From: Flavobacterium sp. LC2016-13
Lineage (GTDB): Bacteria; Bacteroidota; Bacteroidia; Flavobacteriales; Flavobacteriaceae
Direction of reading: 5' to 3'
DNA length: 64,000 nt
NCBI RefSeq assembly: GCF_009707955.1
Contig: NZ_WMDQ01000006.1
Coordinates: 124,001-188,000, forward strand
Position numbers and translations under genes: made by a program. The notes beneath the pieces were generated by a model that was not told the origin of the DNA, ran no database searches, and saw nothing but the letters and a program-made list of their open reading frames with translations. Below, piece by piece: positions 38,317-47,139 of the stretch; position 1 is the stretch's first letter, and every line of letters begins with the position of its first letter.

Positions 38317-39318
38317 TTAATCATTCAACATTTTCCAAAGTTTATCTTTTAGATCTGTCAAACCTTGTTGTGCAACAGATGAAATAAACATATATGGAAT
38401 ATCCTTGAAGGCAACGTCTAATTCTACTTTCAATTCAGCTTTAAGTTCATCATCAAGCATATCGCATTTTGAGATTACTAATAAACGCTCTTTGTCAAGC
38501 ATTTCAGGATTATACTTTGTTAACTCATTAACCAAAATATCATATTCTCCTTTAATATCAGGCGTATCAACGGGAACTAAAAACAGTAAAGTTGAGTTAC
38601 GTTCGATATGGCGAAGAAAATAATGTCCTAAACCTTTTCCTTCTGCAGCCCCTTCAATAATACCCGGAATATCGGCAATTACAAAAGATTGATAATCTCT
38701 GTAAGCCACAATTCCTAAGTTTGGTTTTAAGGTTGTAAAAGGATAATCTGCAATTTTTGGTTTTGCCGAAGTCAATACAGACAACAACGTTGATTTTCCT
38801 GCATTAGGAAAACCTACTAAACCAACATCTGCCAGAACTTTCAATTCCAGAATAACATCCATTTCTACACCCGGTAAACCTGGTTGCGCATATCTTGGTG
38901 TTTGATTGGTTGAGCTTCTAAAGTGCCAGTTTCCTAAACCACCTTTTCCACCTTTTGAAAGAATTCTTTTTTCACCATCTTCCGTAATTTCAAATAACGT
39001 TTCTCCGGTTTCTTTATCTTTTACTACGGTTCCTAAAGGTACTTCGATAAATTTATCTTCCCCGTCAGCACCTGTACTACGGTCTCCTCCTCCATCTCCG
39101 CCGTAACCGGCTTTAATGTGACGAGCAAATTTTAAATGAAATAATGTCCATAAACCTTTATTTCCTACCAAATATACGTGTCCACCGCGACCACCATCAC
39201 CTCCGTCCGGGCCTCCTTTTTCAATAAATTTCTCCCTATGTAAATGTGTAGATCCTTTTCCTCCCTTACCGGAAGAAACATAAATCTTAACATAATCTAC
39301 AAAATTTCCTTCTGTCAT
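38317..39318 (-). CDS. obgE: GTPase Obg/CgtA
   Basis: A 333-residue Obg, an essential GTPase in late 50S assembly and the stringent response. The start at 39318 ([17 protein letters not shown]) gives the family N-terminus; the 21 codons upstream fall in a repeat. The glycine-rich Obg fold ([17 protein letters not shown]) covers about 1-160. The G domain has [14 protein letters not shown] (P-loop), [12 protein letters not shown] (switch I), [16 protein letters not shown] (G3) and SKCDMLDD (G4). The short C-terminus ends soon after the G domain. Confidence 0.95.
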   Translation of the reverse strand: MTEGNFVDYVKIYVSSGKGGKGSTHLHREKFIEKGGPDGGDGGRGGHVYLVGNKGLWTLFHLKFARHIKAGYGGDGGGDRSTGADGEDKFIEVPLGTVVKDKETGETLFEITEDGEKRILSKGGKGGLGNWHFRSSTNQTPRYAQPGLPGVEMDVILELKVLADVGLVGFPNAGKSTLLSVLTSAKPKIADYPFTTLKPNLGIVAYRDYQSFVIADIPGIIEGAAEGKGLGHYFLRHIERNSTLLFLVPVDTPDIKGEYDILVNELTKYNPEMLDKERLLVISKCDMLDDELKAELKVELDVAFKDIPYMFISSVAQQGLTDLKDKLWKMLND

Positions 39319-39352
39319 TTTCTTTTTGTTTATGTATAGTTTAAAGTTTAAA

Positions 39353-39400
39353 GTTTCAGGTTTCAAGTTGGTGCAACGCACTTAACCTGAAACCTGAAAC
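39353..39400. repeat. Long hairpin of CCTGAAAC word repeats upstream of obgE
   Basis: The arms GTTTCAGGTTTCAAGTT (39353-39369) and AACCTGAAACCTGAAAC (39384-39400) are inverted copies with one mismatch, closing on GTGC-AAC-GCAC. A further ACCTGAAAC follows at about 39409-39417. It fills the 107-nt gap between the CNNM protein gene and obgE on the minus strand. It could attenuate read-through or be a dispersed repeat. Confidence 0.7.
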
Positions 39401-39425
39401 ATAATAAAACCTGAAACAAATTCTC

Positions 39426-40700
39426 TTACTCTTTAAGCGTTTTTACCAACACTTTATCAATCTTTACGCCGTCCATATCCAGGACTTCTAATACAAATTT
39501 TTGCCAGATAAGCTTTTCTCCTTCTTTTGGAATATGAGAAAGCTCGGTCATAATCATTCCGCTTACGGTATTTACTTCGTAGTCGTTTGTCAATTCATCT
39601 AACTCAAAATAAGTTAGGAAATCGTGCAATGAATAATGTCCGTCTACCATCCATGAACCATCTTCTCTTTCGATAAGCTGAAATTCATCTTTATAAAAAT
39701 CAGATGCATCACCAACCAAAGCTTCAAGAATATCATTTAAGGTAATTATACCTTGAAAAACACCATATTCATCTGAAACCAATGCGTAATGAACACCTGT
39801 TCTTTTAAAATTTTCCAACGCCTTATAAGCCGTTGTCTGCTCCATTAAATATGGAGGATCTGTCATTATTGCTGATAAATCGAAATGATCACTTTCGATG
39901 TTGGCAAATATATTTTTTAATGTTACGATACCCACGATATCATCATAGTTGTCGCTGTAAACCGGATAAACGGTATGTAAATCCATTAAAACCAATTCTT
40001 TTATTTTGGCTTTATCTGCATTTAAAGGCAACATATCTACCGATTTTCGGTGTGTCATTAACGAGTTTACTTTTCTGTCTCCAATATGAAAAACACGCTC
40101 TACGATATCTTGTTCTATTTCCTGTACTTCTCCGCCTTCTGTTCCTTCTTTAATGATCGCTTTAATTTCTTCTTCGGTAACTTTACCGTCAGCTGAAGGT
40201 TTTATTTGCAAAACATTCAATAAAAAATCAGTTGAAGTTGTCAGCATCCAAATAAAAGGCGCCGTTATTATAGAAATAATTTTCATTGGCAGCGCCACAG
40301 CTTTTGCAATTGCTTCCGGATAATTTAATCCGATACGTTTTGGCAATAATTCTCCTAGAACTAAAGAGAAAAACGTTAAAACCACAACCACAATTCCTAC
40401 GGCAACTGAATGTGCATAAGGTTTTAAAATTGCAAATCCGCTTACAAAAGTCTCAACATCTACCGTGATTTTATCACCGCTATAAATACCCGTCAAAATT
40501 CCGATTAAAGTAATCCCGATTTGTACGGTTGATAAAAACTTGTTTGGAGAATTGGCTAAATCGAGCGCAGTTTTGGCACTTTTGTTTCCTTTTTTTGCTG
40601 CTGTTTCCAGTCTGTTTTTTCTGGCCGAAATCAATGCAATTTCAGACATAGAAAAAACTCCGTTTAATAGTATTAGAAAAAATATTATTAGTATTTCCAA
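39426..40700 (-). CDS. CNNM/HlyC-CorC family transmembrane CBS protein
   Basis: A 424-residue protein. The CNNM transmembrane domain (about residues 1-165) starts MEILIIFFLILLNGVFSMSEIALIS with the family motif SMSEIAL, and continues FFSLVLGELLPKRIG. Two CBS domains follow (MTHRKSVDMLPLNADKAKIK and VFQGIITLNDILEAL), then a CorC_HlyC domain (VSGMIMTELSHIPKEGEKL). The family is linked to magnesium or cobalt efflux; the old name hemolysin is misleading. Its GELLPK segment is highly conserved. Confidence 0.88.
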   Translation of the reverse strand: MEILIIFFLILLNGVFSMSEIALISARKNRLETAAKKGNKSAKTALDLANSPNKFLSTVQIGITLIGILTGIYSGDKITVDVETFVSGFAILKPYAHSVAVGIVVVVLTFFSLVLGELLPKRIGLNYPEAIAKAVALPMKIISIITAPFIWMLTTSTDFLLNVLQIKPSADGKVTEEEIKAIIKEGTEGGEVQEIEQDIVERVFHIGDRKVNSLMTHRKSVDMLPLNADKAKIKELVLMDLHTVYPVYSDNYDDIVGIVTLKNIFANIESDHFDLSAIMTDPPYLMEQTTAYKALENFKRTGVHYALVSDEYGVFQGIITLNDILEALVGDASDFYKDEFQLIEREDGSWMVDGHYSLHDFLTYFELDELTNDYEVNTVSGMIMTELSHIPKEGEKLIWQKFVLEVLDMDGVKIDKVLVKTLKE

Positions 40701-40764
40701 TGTTTAGTAGATTCGTTATTAGTTTGGTTCGTTAATATATTTGGGTAATCTGAATTTGTATTTG

Positions 40765-40921
40765 CAGCCCAGATGTCAGAAGCCCGGAGCTAAAAAAACT
40801 AATTTTTCTTGCCAGAAAAGAGTCGGCTCCGAAAGCATCCGGATAAGCTCGCTTTATGGTTAGAAAAATAGTTTTTTTAGCGTCCCGAAACTTCGGGATG
40901 AAACGACAGCTGGATTAGCTT
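40765..40921. repeat. Structured intergenic element between adk and the CNNM gene
   Basis: GCTAAAAAAACTAATTTTTC (40789-40808) is mirrored, with a one-base indel, by GAAAAATAGTTTTTTTAGC (40863-40881). It is followed by a small perfect hairpin TCCCGAAACTTCGGGA (40883-40898). On the minus strand it opens AGCTAATCCAGCTGTCGTTT one base after the adk stop and closes with TAGCTCCGGGCTTCTGAC. I recall similar AGCTAATCC.GCT elements in Flavobacterium spacers; whether it acts as RNA, terminator or mobile repeat is unknown. Confidence 0.65.
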
Positions 40922-41494
40922 CTACAAATTATCTATAACTGACGTTAATCTTTCTGTAATTTCTTCAATTGTTCCTATACCATTTACGGCATAAAATTTA
41001 TTTTGCGCTTTATAATATCCTATTAATGGCGCTGTTTTTTCGTTGTATTCCTGATATCTTACACGAATTTTTTCTTCGTCCTGATCATCAACTCTACCAC
41101 TTGTTTTTCCTCTTTCTAATAATCGTGCAACCAAGATTTCGTCATCAGCTTCTAACGCGATTGTAGCGGTAACGCTTGAACCTATTGTTGGTAAAAACTT
41201 ATCTAAAGCTTCTGCCTGATCTAAAGTTCTTGGGTATCCGTCGAACAAAAAACCTTCTGTATCCGGATGTTTATTTACTTCATCTATTAACATTGCAGTA
41301 GTAACTTCGCAAGGAACCAATTCTCCATTGTCCATAAAAACTCTTGCTCTTTTACCTAAATCTGTATCATTTTTTAAATTAAAACGAAAAATATCTCCTG
41401 TCGAAAGATGTGTTAATTTGTACTTTTCTTTTAAAAATTCTGCCTGAGTTCCTTTTCCTGCTCCTGGCTTTCCAAATAAAACAATGTTAATCAT
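40922..41494 (-). CDS. adk: Adenylate kinase (short form)
   Basis: A 190-residue adenylate kinase (AMP + ATP to 2 ADP). P-loop GKPGAGKGTQ (about 8-17), AMP-binding STGDIFRFNLKN, DGYPRTLDQAE and the arginine-bearing VRYQEYNEKTAPL. It is of the short type with a small LID and no zinc-binding cysteines. In Flavobacterium it is often next to hpt, as here (78 nt apart). A structured repeat follows the stop by one base. Confidence 0.95.
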   Translation of the reverse strand: MINIVLFGKPGAGKGTQAEFLKEKYKLTHLSTGDIFRFNLKNDTDLGKRARVFMDNGELVPCEVTTAMLIDEVNKHPDTEGFLFDGYPRTLDQAEALDKFLPTIGSSVTATIALEADDEILVARLLERGKTSGRVDDQDEEKIRVRYQEYNEKTAPLIGYYKAQNKFYAVNGIGTIEEITERLTSVIDNL

Positions 41495-41572
41495 AATATG
41501 AGTGAGTGTTGTGACTTCTAACTTTTTATGAAAGAAGTTTAAAATGAATATATAGTTGTGTTTTGTTTAATA

Positions 41573-42103
41573 TTATTCTGCTAATTTATATACTTCGGTC
41601 AAATTTCTTCCTAAACCATCGTAGTCTAAACCGTAACCAACAATGAACTTATTTGGAATCCTGATCCCGATATAATCTATTTTAATATCTTTTTTATAGG
41701 CTTCAGGTTTAAAAAACAAAGTCGCAATTTTAAAGTGCTTTACGTTTTGCTCTTTAAAAAGATGCTTTAATTCTTCAATAGTATTTCCTGTGTCTACAAT
41801 ATCTTCAATAATAACAACGCTTCTGCCAGATAAATCCTGATTTATTCCAATTAATTCTTTAACCGAATTTGTACTTTCAGTTCCTTCGTAAGATGCCATT
41901 TTGATAAATGAAACCTCGCAAGGGCTTTTATATTTTTTCAGAAAATCAGCAACGACCATAAATGCTCCATTTAAAACACCAATAAAAATTGGGGTTTCGT
42001 CTGCAAAATCATCTTCTACTTGTGCAACTATTTTTGTTAAAGCAAAATCAATTTCTTTAGCCGAAATAAACGGAACAAATTGTTTATCGTGAAGTTGTAT
42101 CAT
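41573..42103 (-). CDS. hpt: Hypoxanthine phosphoribosyltransferase
   Basis: A 176-residue purine-salvage enzyme. The PRPP-binding motif is VVIIEDIVDTGNTIEEL (about residues 91-107) and the flap carries MASYEGTES. The start is at 42103 (MIQLHDKQFVPF). The ATG at 42130 lies within a -7 promoter element (TATCTTTG on the minus strand, 42128-42135), so it cannot be the start of a transcript from there. The C-terminus YIGIRIPNKFIVGYGLDYDG is the base-recognition region. Confidence 0.93.
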   Translation of the reverse strand: MIQLHDKQFVPFISAKEIDFALTKIVAQVEDDFADETPIFIGVLNGAFMVVADFLKKYKSPCEVSFIKMASYEGTESTNSVKELIGINQDLSGRSVVIIEDIVDTGNTIEELKHLFKEQNVKHFKIATLFFKPEAYKKDIKIDYIGIRIPNKFIVGYGLDYDGLGRNLTEVYKLAE

Positions 42104-42127
42104 TATTTTTATATTTAAAATAATGCG

Positions 42128-42135
42128 CAAAGATA
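42128..42135 (-). promoter_or_regulatory. Candidate -7 element of hpt
   Basis: TATCTTTG on the minus strand matches TAnnTTTG and predicts a start near 42123 and a 20-nt leader before hpt. No well-spaced -33 TTG is seen, so support is partial. Confidence 0.5.
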
Positions 42136-42311
42136 CAGAATTACAACCAAACTGTCAGTATCAAAAATAGCGTCTGCATACATTTTTTTATAGTCGCAGT
42201 ATATTTTATTTTAACAATGTTAAATATCAGTTAATAATTACAAATCGTTTCTTGTCACTATTTCTAATTTTATTAAATTGTTGTTTTTAAAACATTTAAC
42301 CCAAATCAAAA

Positions 42312-43586
42312 ATGAAGACAACCATACAATTACTTTCGGCATCATTCTTAATATTAGTGACTGCCTGCACAGGGCAGGTAAAAAAAGAAGAAAAAGAGGC
42401 TTTGGCAAAACAACCTGCTAATATTGTAAAAACGGCTGTTGGCGATATTACTTTACCTCCACCGTATGCAACTGAATCTAAAACTAATAATAGCAAAGTT
42501 ATTGGCTGGCCGGAAGGCAAAACGCCAAAAGCCCCGGAAGGTTTTACGGTAACTAAATTTGCTGACGGTTTCGAAAATCCGCGTTGGACTTATATCGCAC
42601 CAAACAACGATATTTTTGTGGTGGAAAGCGGAACAAGAACCAGTAAAAACCAGATTACGGTTCTTCGTGATAAAGATAAAGACGGGAAATTTGAAACTCG
42701 CGAAGTTTTTATAAAAGACCTGAATAAACCTTTTGGAATGCTTGTTCTTAAAGACTTTTTCTATATTGCCAATACGGATGGTTTATACAAATATCCATAT
42801 AAAAACAATCCTTTGAAATTAGAAACCAAAGGAGAAAAAATCCTTGAACTTCCTGCCGGAGGTTACAACAATCACTGGACGAGAAATTTAATTGCAAATG
42901 CTGACGGAACTAAAATTTATGTTTCTGTTGGTTCCGGAAGTAATGTTGGTGAAAATGGTATGGATAAAGAAGTTCGTCGCGCTGCTATCCTGGAAATTAA
43001 TCCTGACGGAACTGGCGAAAAGGTTTATGCTTCGGGTATTAGAAATCCGGTTGGGATGGATTGGAATCCGGCAAATAAGGAACTTTGGACTGCGGTTAAC
43101 GAACGTGATGAATTGGGAGATGATTTGGTTCCGGATTATATTACGAGTGTAAAAAAAGATGGTTTTTACGGATGGCCATATTCATATTATGGAAATATTC
43201 CTGACCCAAGATTAAAAGGTGCACGAAAAGATTTAGTGGCAAAAGCTATTGTTCCTGATGTTTCTGTTGGTGCTCATACGGCTTCTTTAGGTTTGGCTTT
43301 TTATACTAAAGATGCTTTTCCTGCTAAATATAAAAACGGTGCTTTTGTTGGGCAACATGGTTCCTGGAACCGTGCAAAAATATCGGGCTATAAAGTTATT
43401 TTTGTGCCGTTTGCAAACGGAAAACCTTCTGGAAAACCTGAAGATTTTTTAACGGGTTTTGTTGCTGATGAAGCAAAAGCTGAAGTTTATGGCCGACCTG
43501 TCGCGGTAACGGTTATGAATGACGGATCACTTTTGGTAAATGATGATAGCGGAAATACGATTTGGAAGGTTACTGCGAATAAGTAA
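42312..43586 (+). CDS. PQQ-type sugar dehydrogenase (sorbosone dehydrogenase family) lipoprotein
   Basis: A 424-residue lipoprotein (lipobox LVTAC, Cys19) with a six-bladed beta-propeller. Visible family segments are GFTVTKFADGFENPRWTYIA, NNHWTRNLIANADGTKIYVS, ASGIRNPVGMDWNPANKELW, GLAFYTKDAFPAKYKNGAFV and GQHGSWNRAKISGYKV. The family includes soluble glucose and sorbosone dehydrogenases that use PQQ, but many homologues have no proven cofactor or substrate, and no PQQ-biosynthesis genes are in the window. It stands alone, followed by a palindromic repeat. Confidence 0.82.
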   Translation: MKTTIQLLSASFLILVTACTGQVKKEEKEALAKQPANIVKTAVGDITLPPPYATESKTNNSKVIGWPEGKTPKAPEGFTVTKFADGFENPRWTYIAPNNDIFVVESGTRTSKNQITVLRDKDKDGKFETREVFIKDLNKPFGMLVLKDFFYIANTDGLYKYPYKNNPLKLETKGEKILELPAGGYNNHWTRNLIANADGTKIYVSVGSGSNVGENGMDKEVRRAAILEINPDGTGEKVYASGIRNPVGMDWNPANKELWTAVNERDELGDDLVPDYITSVKKDGFYGWPYSYYGNIPDPRLKGARKDLVAKAIVPDVSVGAHTASLGLAFYTKDAFPAKYKNGAFVGQHGSWNRAKISGYKVIFVPFANGKPSGKPEDFLTGFVADEAKAEVYGRPVAVTVMNDGSLLVNDDSGNTIWKVTANK

Positions 43587-43635
43587 ATTACAAATTCAAA
43601 TTTTAACGCAGAGAACAGAAAGCTTTAGTCATTTT

Positions 43636-43735
43636 TGTCATTTCGACGAAGGAGAAATCGCACTAGAAACTCCGCAATCTAAATCGCTAATCTTTGTCGA
43701 ATCCCGAGTGTGATTTCTCCTCCGTCGAAATGACA
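43636..43735. repeat. Palindromic intergenic repeat (TGTCATTTCGACGAAGGAG type)
   Basis: The arms TGTCATTTCGACGAAGGAG... (43636-43664) and its near-perfect inverse ending ...CTCCGTCGAAATGACA (43708-43735) enclose a 43-nt centre. One position in the arms differs, and the ends are 15 bp perfectly complementary. It fills the gap between the sugar dehydrogenase and the TonB-dependent receptor. It looks like a dispersed REP-like element, familiar to me from flavobacterial genomes. Confidence 0.75.
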
Positions 43736-43781
43736 CAAGATTGTGTTTAATCACGCCTAAAACTGCTCAAAAAACTCTTTT

Positions 43782-45878
43782 ATGATTTTAAAAAAATATT
43801 GTTTTCTCTTTCTTGTGTTTTGCCTTTTCCAAAATATGGCAGCTCAAGAAAAAGAAGACAAACCTATTGATTCTCTCAAAACAGAAAAACTTGAAGAAGT
43901 TGTAATTAGCTCATTTCATATTGATAATCGGTTGCAGACAACTCCGGCGGCAATTGGTGTTTTATCAAAAAATGATCTTCAACAAAATAATAAGACAGAT
44001 ATAAGCACGGTTCTTAATACGCTTTCGGGTGTGTTTATGCAGTCTTCTAATTTTACAACAACCCGAATTTCGATTCGTGGTATTGGCGCGAGAACTCCGT
44101 ATGGAACTAATAAAATAAGAGCTTTTTATGGCAGTATTCCGTTGACTTCAGGAAATAGCGAAACGGTTATTGATGATATTGATTTGGAGAATATGGGCCA
44201 GATTGAAATTATAAAAGGTCCGCTTTCGAGTGTTTATGGTGCGGGATTGGGCGGTGCTATTTTAATTTCGCCTCAACTTTCAAAACATGACGGACAAGCT
44301 GCCGGAATAAGTGCTGTTTTTGGTTCTTTTGGTTTGCTAAAAAACAGTTTAAATTATAGCCTGAATGAAAAAAGCGGAAGCCTGAATTTAAGTTATCATA
44401 ATCTAAAAACAGATGGCTGGCGAGAAAATAGTGCTTACAACAGAGAAGGAATAACGCTTGCGGGAGAATTGTTTAAAAAGCAAAACAGTAAACTTACTTA
44501 TTTCTCAAATTACACTTATTTAAAAGCTTTTATTCCGAGTTCTATCAACAAAACGGCTTATGAAAACAATCCGAAATCGGGCGCTCCAACCTGGGTTGCT
44601 TCAAAAGGATTTAAGGAATACAAATCGTCTTTGGGCGGACTTGCTTATGATTATAAAATTGATGATAATTTAAGCAATTCGACTTCGGTTTTCATCAATT
44701 ATAAGGATAGTAATGAGCCAAGACCTTTTGACATTTTGCGCCAATATACTTTTGCTGCCGGAGCAAGAACGCAGTATTCCGGGAATTTTAAAATTAGAAA
44801 AACAGAAACGAAATTCATTGTTGGCGCTGAATATTTCAGTGATAATTATAACGGAAATACTTTTGAAAATTTATATCTTCAAAATAATGGTTTGGGAAGT
44901 TTACAGGGCGATCAGCTTACGGCGACCAATCAAAAAAGACATTTTTATAATATCTTCTCTCAAATCAGAACTTTATTTTCAGAGAAATTAGAGTTTCAGG
45001 CAGGATTAAATTACAATCAGACTCATTTTGAAATTGAAAATGATATTCCGAATAAAACTTCTGTTGAAAAATATAATTATGATGGTGTTTTTTCACCTCA
45101 ACTTTCTTTGTTGTTTAAACCAAATACTGAACAGACGCTCTATTTTTCTGCAAGCCGTGGATTTTCGATGCCGGCAACGGAGGAAACTCTGAAAAGTGAC
45201 GGAACTATAAATCCTGATATCAAACCTGAAAATGGATATAATCTTGAAGTTGGCGGAAAATTCTATTTTTTTAATAAAAAACTTTACACAGAATTTGCGG
45301 TTTACAGAATGGAGATAAAAGATTTATTGGTTGCAAAAAGAATTGGTGATGATCAATATGAAGGAGTAAATGCTGGTAAAACATTGCATGAAGGGATTGA
45401 AATTACTTTAAAACACAACTGGCAAATTAATCGGTTTATTGCTATAAATTCTTACATTGCATCATCTTTAGGAAAATATGAATTTAAAGAGTTTGTTGAT
45501 AATGGAAATGATTTTTCGGGAAATAAATTAACCGGAGTTCCTGCAAATAAAGTAAATGCCGGACTTATTTTAAATACAAGTTTAGGAGTTTATTTTTCTG
45601 CTGATTATCAATTTGTAGATAAAATACCCATGAATGATGCAAATTCGGCTTATTCCGATTCTTATAACATTATCAATTTTAAAACAGGTTATGGTTTTGA
45701 AATTTTACCTCGCTTAAATACTCAATTTGCATTTGGGATAAATAATGCAACGAATGAAAAATATGCTTCGTTGATTTTACCTAATGCGGTTGGCGTTGGA
45801 AATGCTGCTCCACGCTATTATTATCCCGGACTTCCGATAAATTATTACGGAAGCGTTTCACTAAATTATTTATTTTAG
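43782..45878 (+). CDS. TonB-dependent outer-membrane receptor
   Basis: A 698-residue receptor for a scarce nutrient, probably an iron chelate. The signal peptide ends NMAAQ (residue 21), the TonB-box-like EEVVISSF is at about 37-44, and the plug includes ISTVLNTLSGVFMQSSNFTT, TRISIRGIGARTPYG and MGQIEIIKGPLSSVYGAGLG. The barrel ends SVSLNYLF with terminal phenylalanine. The plug resembles FecA-like siderophore receptors more than SusC; there is no carboxypeptidase-like N-terminal domain. The next gene follows at once. Confidence 0.9.
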   Translation: MILKKYCFLFLVFCLFQNMAAQEKEDKPIDSLKTEKLEEVVISSFHIDNRLQTTPAAIGVLSKNDLQQNNKTDISTVLNTLSGVFMQSSNFTTTRISIRGIGARTPYGTNKIRAFYGSIPLTSGNSETVIDDIDLENMGQIEIIKGPLSSVYGAGLGGAILISPQLSKHDGQAAGISAVFGSFGLLKNSLNYSLNEKSGSLNLSYHNLKTDGWRENSAYNREGITLAGELFKKQNSKLTYFSNYTYLKAFIPSSINKTAYENNPKSGAPTWVASKGFKEYKSSLGGLAYDYKIDDNLSNSTSVFINYKDSNEPRPFDILRQYTFAAGARTQYSGNFKIRKTETKFIVGAEYFSDNYNGNTFENLYLQNNGLGSLQGDQLTATNQKRHFYNIFSQIRTLFSEKLEFQAGLNYNQTHFEIENDIPNKTSVEKYNYDGVFSPQLSLLFKPNTEQTLYFSASRGFSMPATEETLKSDGTINPDIKPENGYNLEVGGKFYFFNKKLYTEFAVYRMEIKDLLVAKRIGDDQYEGVNAGKTLHEGIEITLKHNWQINRFIAINSYIASSLGKYEFKEFVDNGNDFSGNKLTGVPANKVNAGLILNTSLGVYFSADYQFVDKIPMNDANSAYSDSYNIINFKTGYGFEILPRLNTQFAFGINNATNEKYASLILPNAVGVGNAAPRYYYPGLPINYYGSVSLNYLF

Positions 45879-45908
45879 ATGCTGATTTTAAAACCAAATT
45901 CAAAAAAA

Positions 45909-46460
45909 ATGTACGCTGAGCTACAGAAAAAACTAAACTATGTAACTGCTTACAGAGAAAACAGGACAAAAATTGCACAGGAAATCCTGGAGAATTCATC
46001 TTTATTTGATGAACTGGTTTCGATTTGCTTTTCTGCATCTGATAAAAACCATCATAAAGCTTGCTGGATTTTAGAATTTGTATCTTATGAAGAGTTAATC
46101 TGGCTACAACCTCATCTTGACTTTTTTTGTACTAATCTTAAAAACTTAAAAGATGAAAGTGCCATTCGACCAATTGCAAAAGTGACACAACTTTTAATAA
46201 AATCACATTATAAGAAGGACGAAAATGGCATTTTGCTTTCTGAAGATAATCTTCAAAACTGCATTGAAGCATCTTTTGACTGGCTGATAAATGATGTTAA
46301 AGTTGCAACAAAAGCTTATTCTATCAGAACCTTATATATTTTAGGAAATCATTACGATTGGATTCATCCTGAACTGCAGATTATTTTAAACAAAGATTAT
46401 GCAGATCATTCGGCAGCATATAAAGCTGTTGCAAAAGAAGTTTTGAAGAAAATAAAATAA
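45909..46460 (+). CDS. Small helical-repeat protein (HEAT-like)
   Basis: A 183-residue, mostly helical protein that I cannot assign. The start is taken at 45909 (MYAELQKKLNYVTAYREN); another in-frame ATG abuts the receptor stop at 45879. Repeated helix pairs such as HHKACWILEFVSYEELIWLQ and KVATKAYSIRTLYILGNHYD look HEAT-like. Homologues are, as I recall, often labelled adenylosuccinate lyase in databases, but I see none of that enzyme's signature. It is co-transcribed with the TonB-dependent receptor, ending at the terminator 46494-46530. Confidence 0.7.
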   Translation: MYAELQKKLNYVTAYRENRTKIAQEILENSSLFDELVSICFSASDKNHHKACWILEFVSYEELIWLQPHLDFFCTNLKNLKDESAIRPIAKVTQLLIKSHYKKDENGILLSEDNLQNCIEASFDWLINDVKVATKAYSIRTLYILGNHYDWIHPELQIILNKDYADHSAAYKAVAKEVLKKIK

Positions 46461-46493
46461 CTATTTATATTTTTCAGGATATTTATAAAATCA

Positions 46494-46530
46494 AAAAAGA
46501 GGGCAGCTGTAGGCTATGCCCTCTTTTTTT
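46494..46530 (+). terminator. Terminator of the TonB-receptor unit
   Basis: A stem AAAAAGAGGGCA paired with TGCCCTCTTTTT closes a 12-nt loop and is followed by T. It lies 33 nt past the stop of the helical-repeat gene. Confidence 0.88.
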
Positions 46531-47139
46531 TACTACTCAATAAAAAATAAAACTAATCTTCGTTTTAAAATCCTAATTATTGGGGGATATTAAAATTTAA
46601 AACGAAAAAAAAATTCGTTCAATTTTTTGTGCTTACCATAAGTTTTACCAATACTTTGTTGGCAAACATTGCTAAAAATAAGTGCTTACTAATTCTTAAA
46701 TCAGTTATTCTTGCACGAATAGTACTGTGCAACAGCAGAATAACTTTTTTAATTTTTTGCTCGTTAAGTATTCAAATTCTTGGGACAGAAAGGGTGATAC
46801 TCTATTTGCCATTTTTTTAATGCGCAAATTTGATGCGATGTTTTTTAAAAATGCGAAACCAATTCGCGGTGTAGCGTAGTTTTATACCATACGTGTTTCT
46901 TTAGGATTACATAACAAAAATATATTGAAATCAAAATCACGAATAGCCCATTCGGACACATCGATAGCCCGAAACGACCAACTAAATTTCAGAAAAAATA
47001 AGTGTAAGTAATGGATTTCTTTAAAAAAAATAAATCACTGAAAATCAAACAAGTAATTATTTTTACTAAAACGATTTAATAAATAAAAAAATATACCTGA
47101 GAAAGCAAAAACTGCAAAAAAGAAAGAATTTTACAGCGC
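46531..47139. other. Gene-poor AT-rich spacer
   Basis: About 600 bp without a supported gene. It contains an inverted repeat TTCGTTTTAAA (46559-46569) / TTTAAAACGAA (46596-46606) around a TTGGGGGA centre, and the word GTGCTTAC twice (46630, 46681 region). An open frame at 46629-46820 is hydrophobic, lacks family resemblance and has no start signal, so I do not call it. The 3' end of the AraC gene lies at 47140. Confidence 0.5.

Noticed and set aside
42296..42520. 74-codon minus-strand frame
   Set aside because: Antisense to the sugar dehydrogenase start; shadow.
45879..46460. Adenylosuccinate lyase
   Set aside because: Too short (about 183 residues) and none of the lyase signature (SSxMPxKxNP) is present.
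46629..46820. 63-codon open frame in the spacer
   Set aside because: Hydrophobic random-looking sequence, no promoter or family signal, no neighbours in the same unit.
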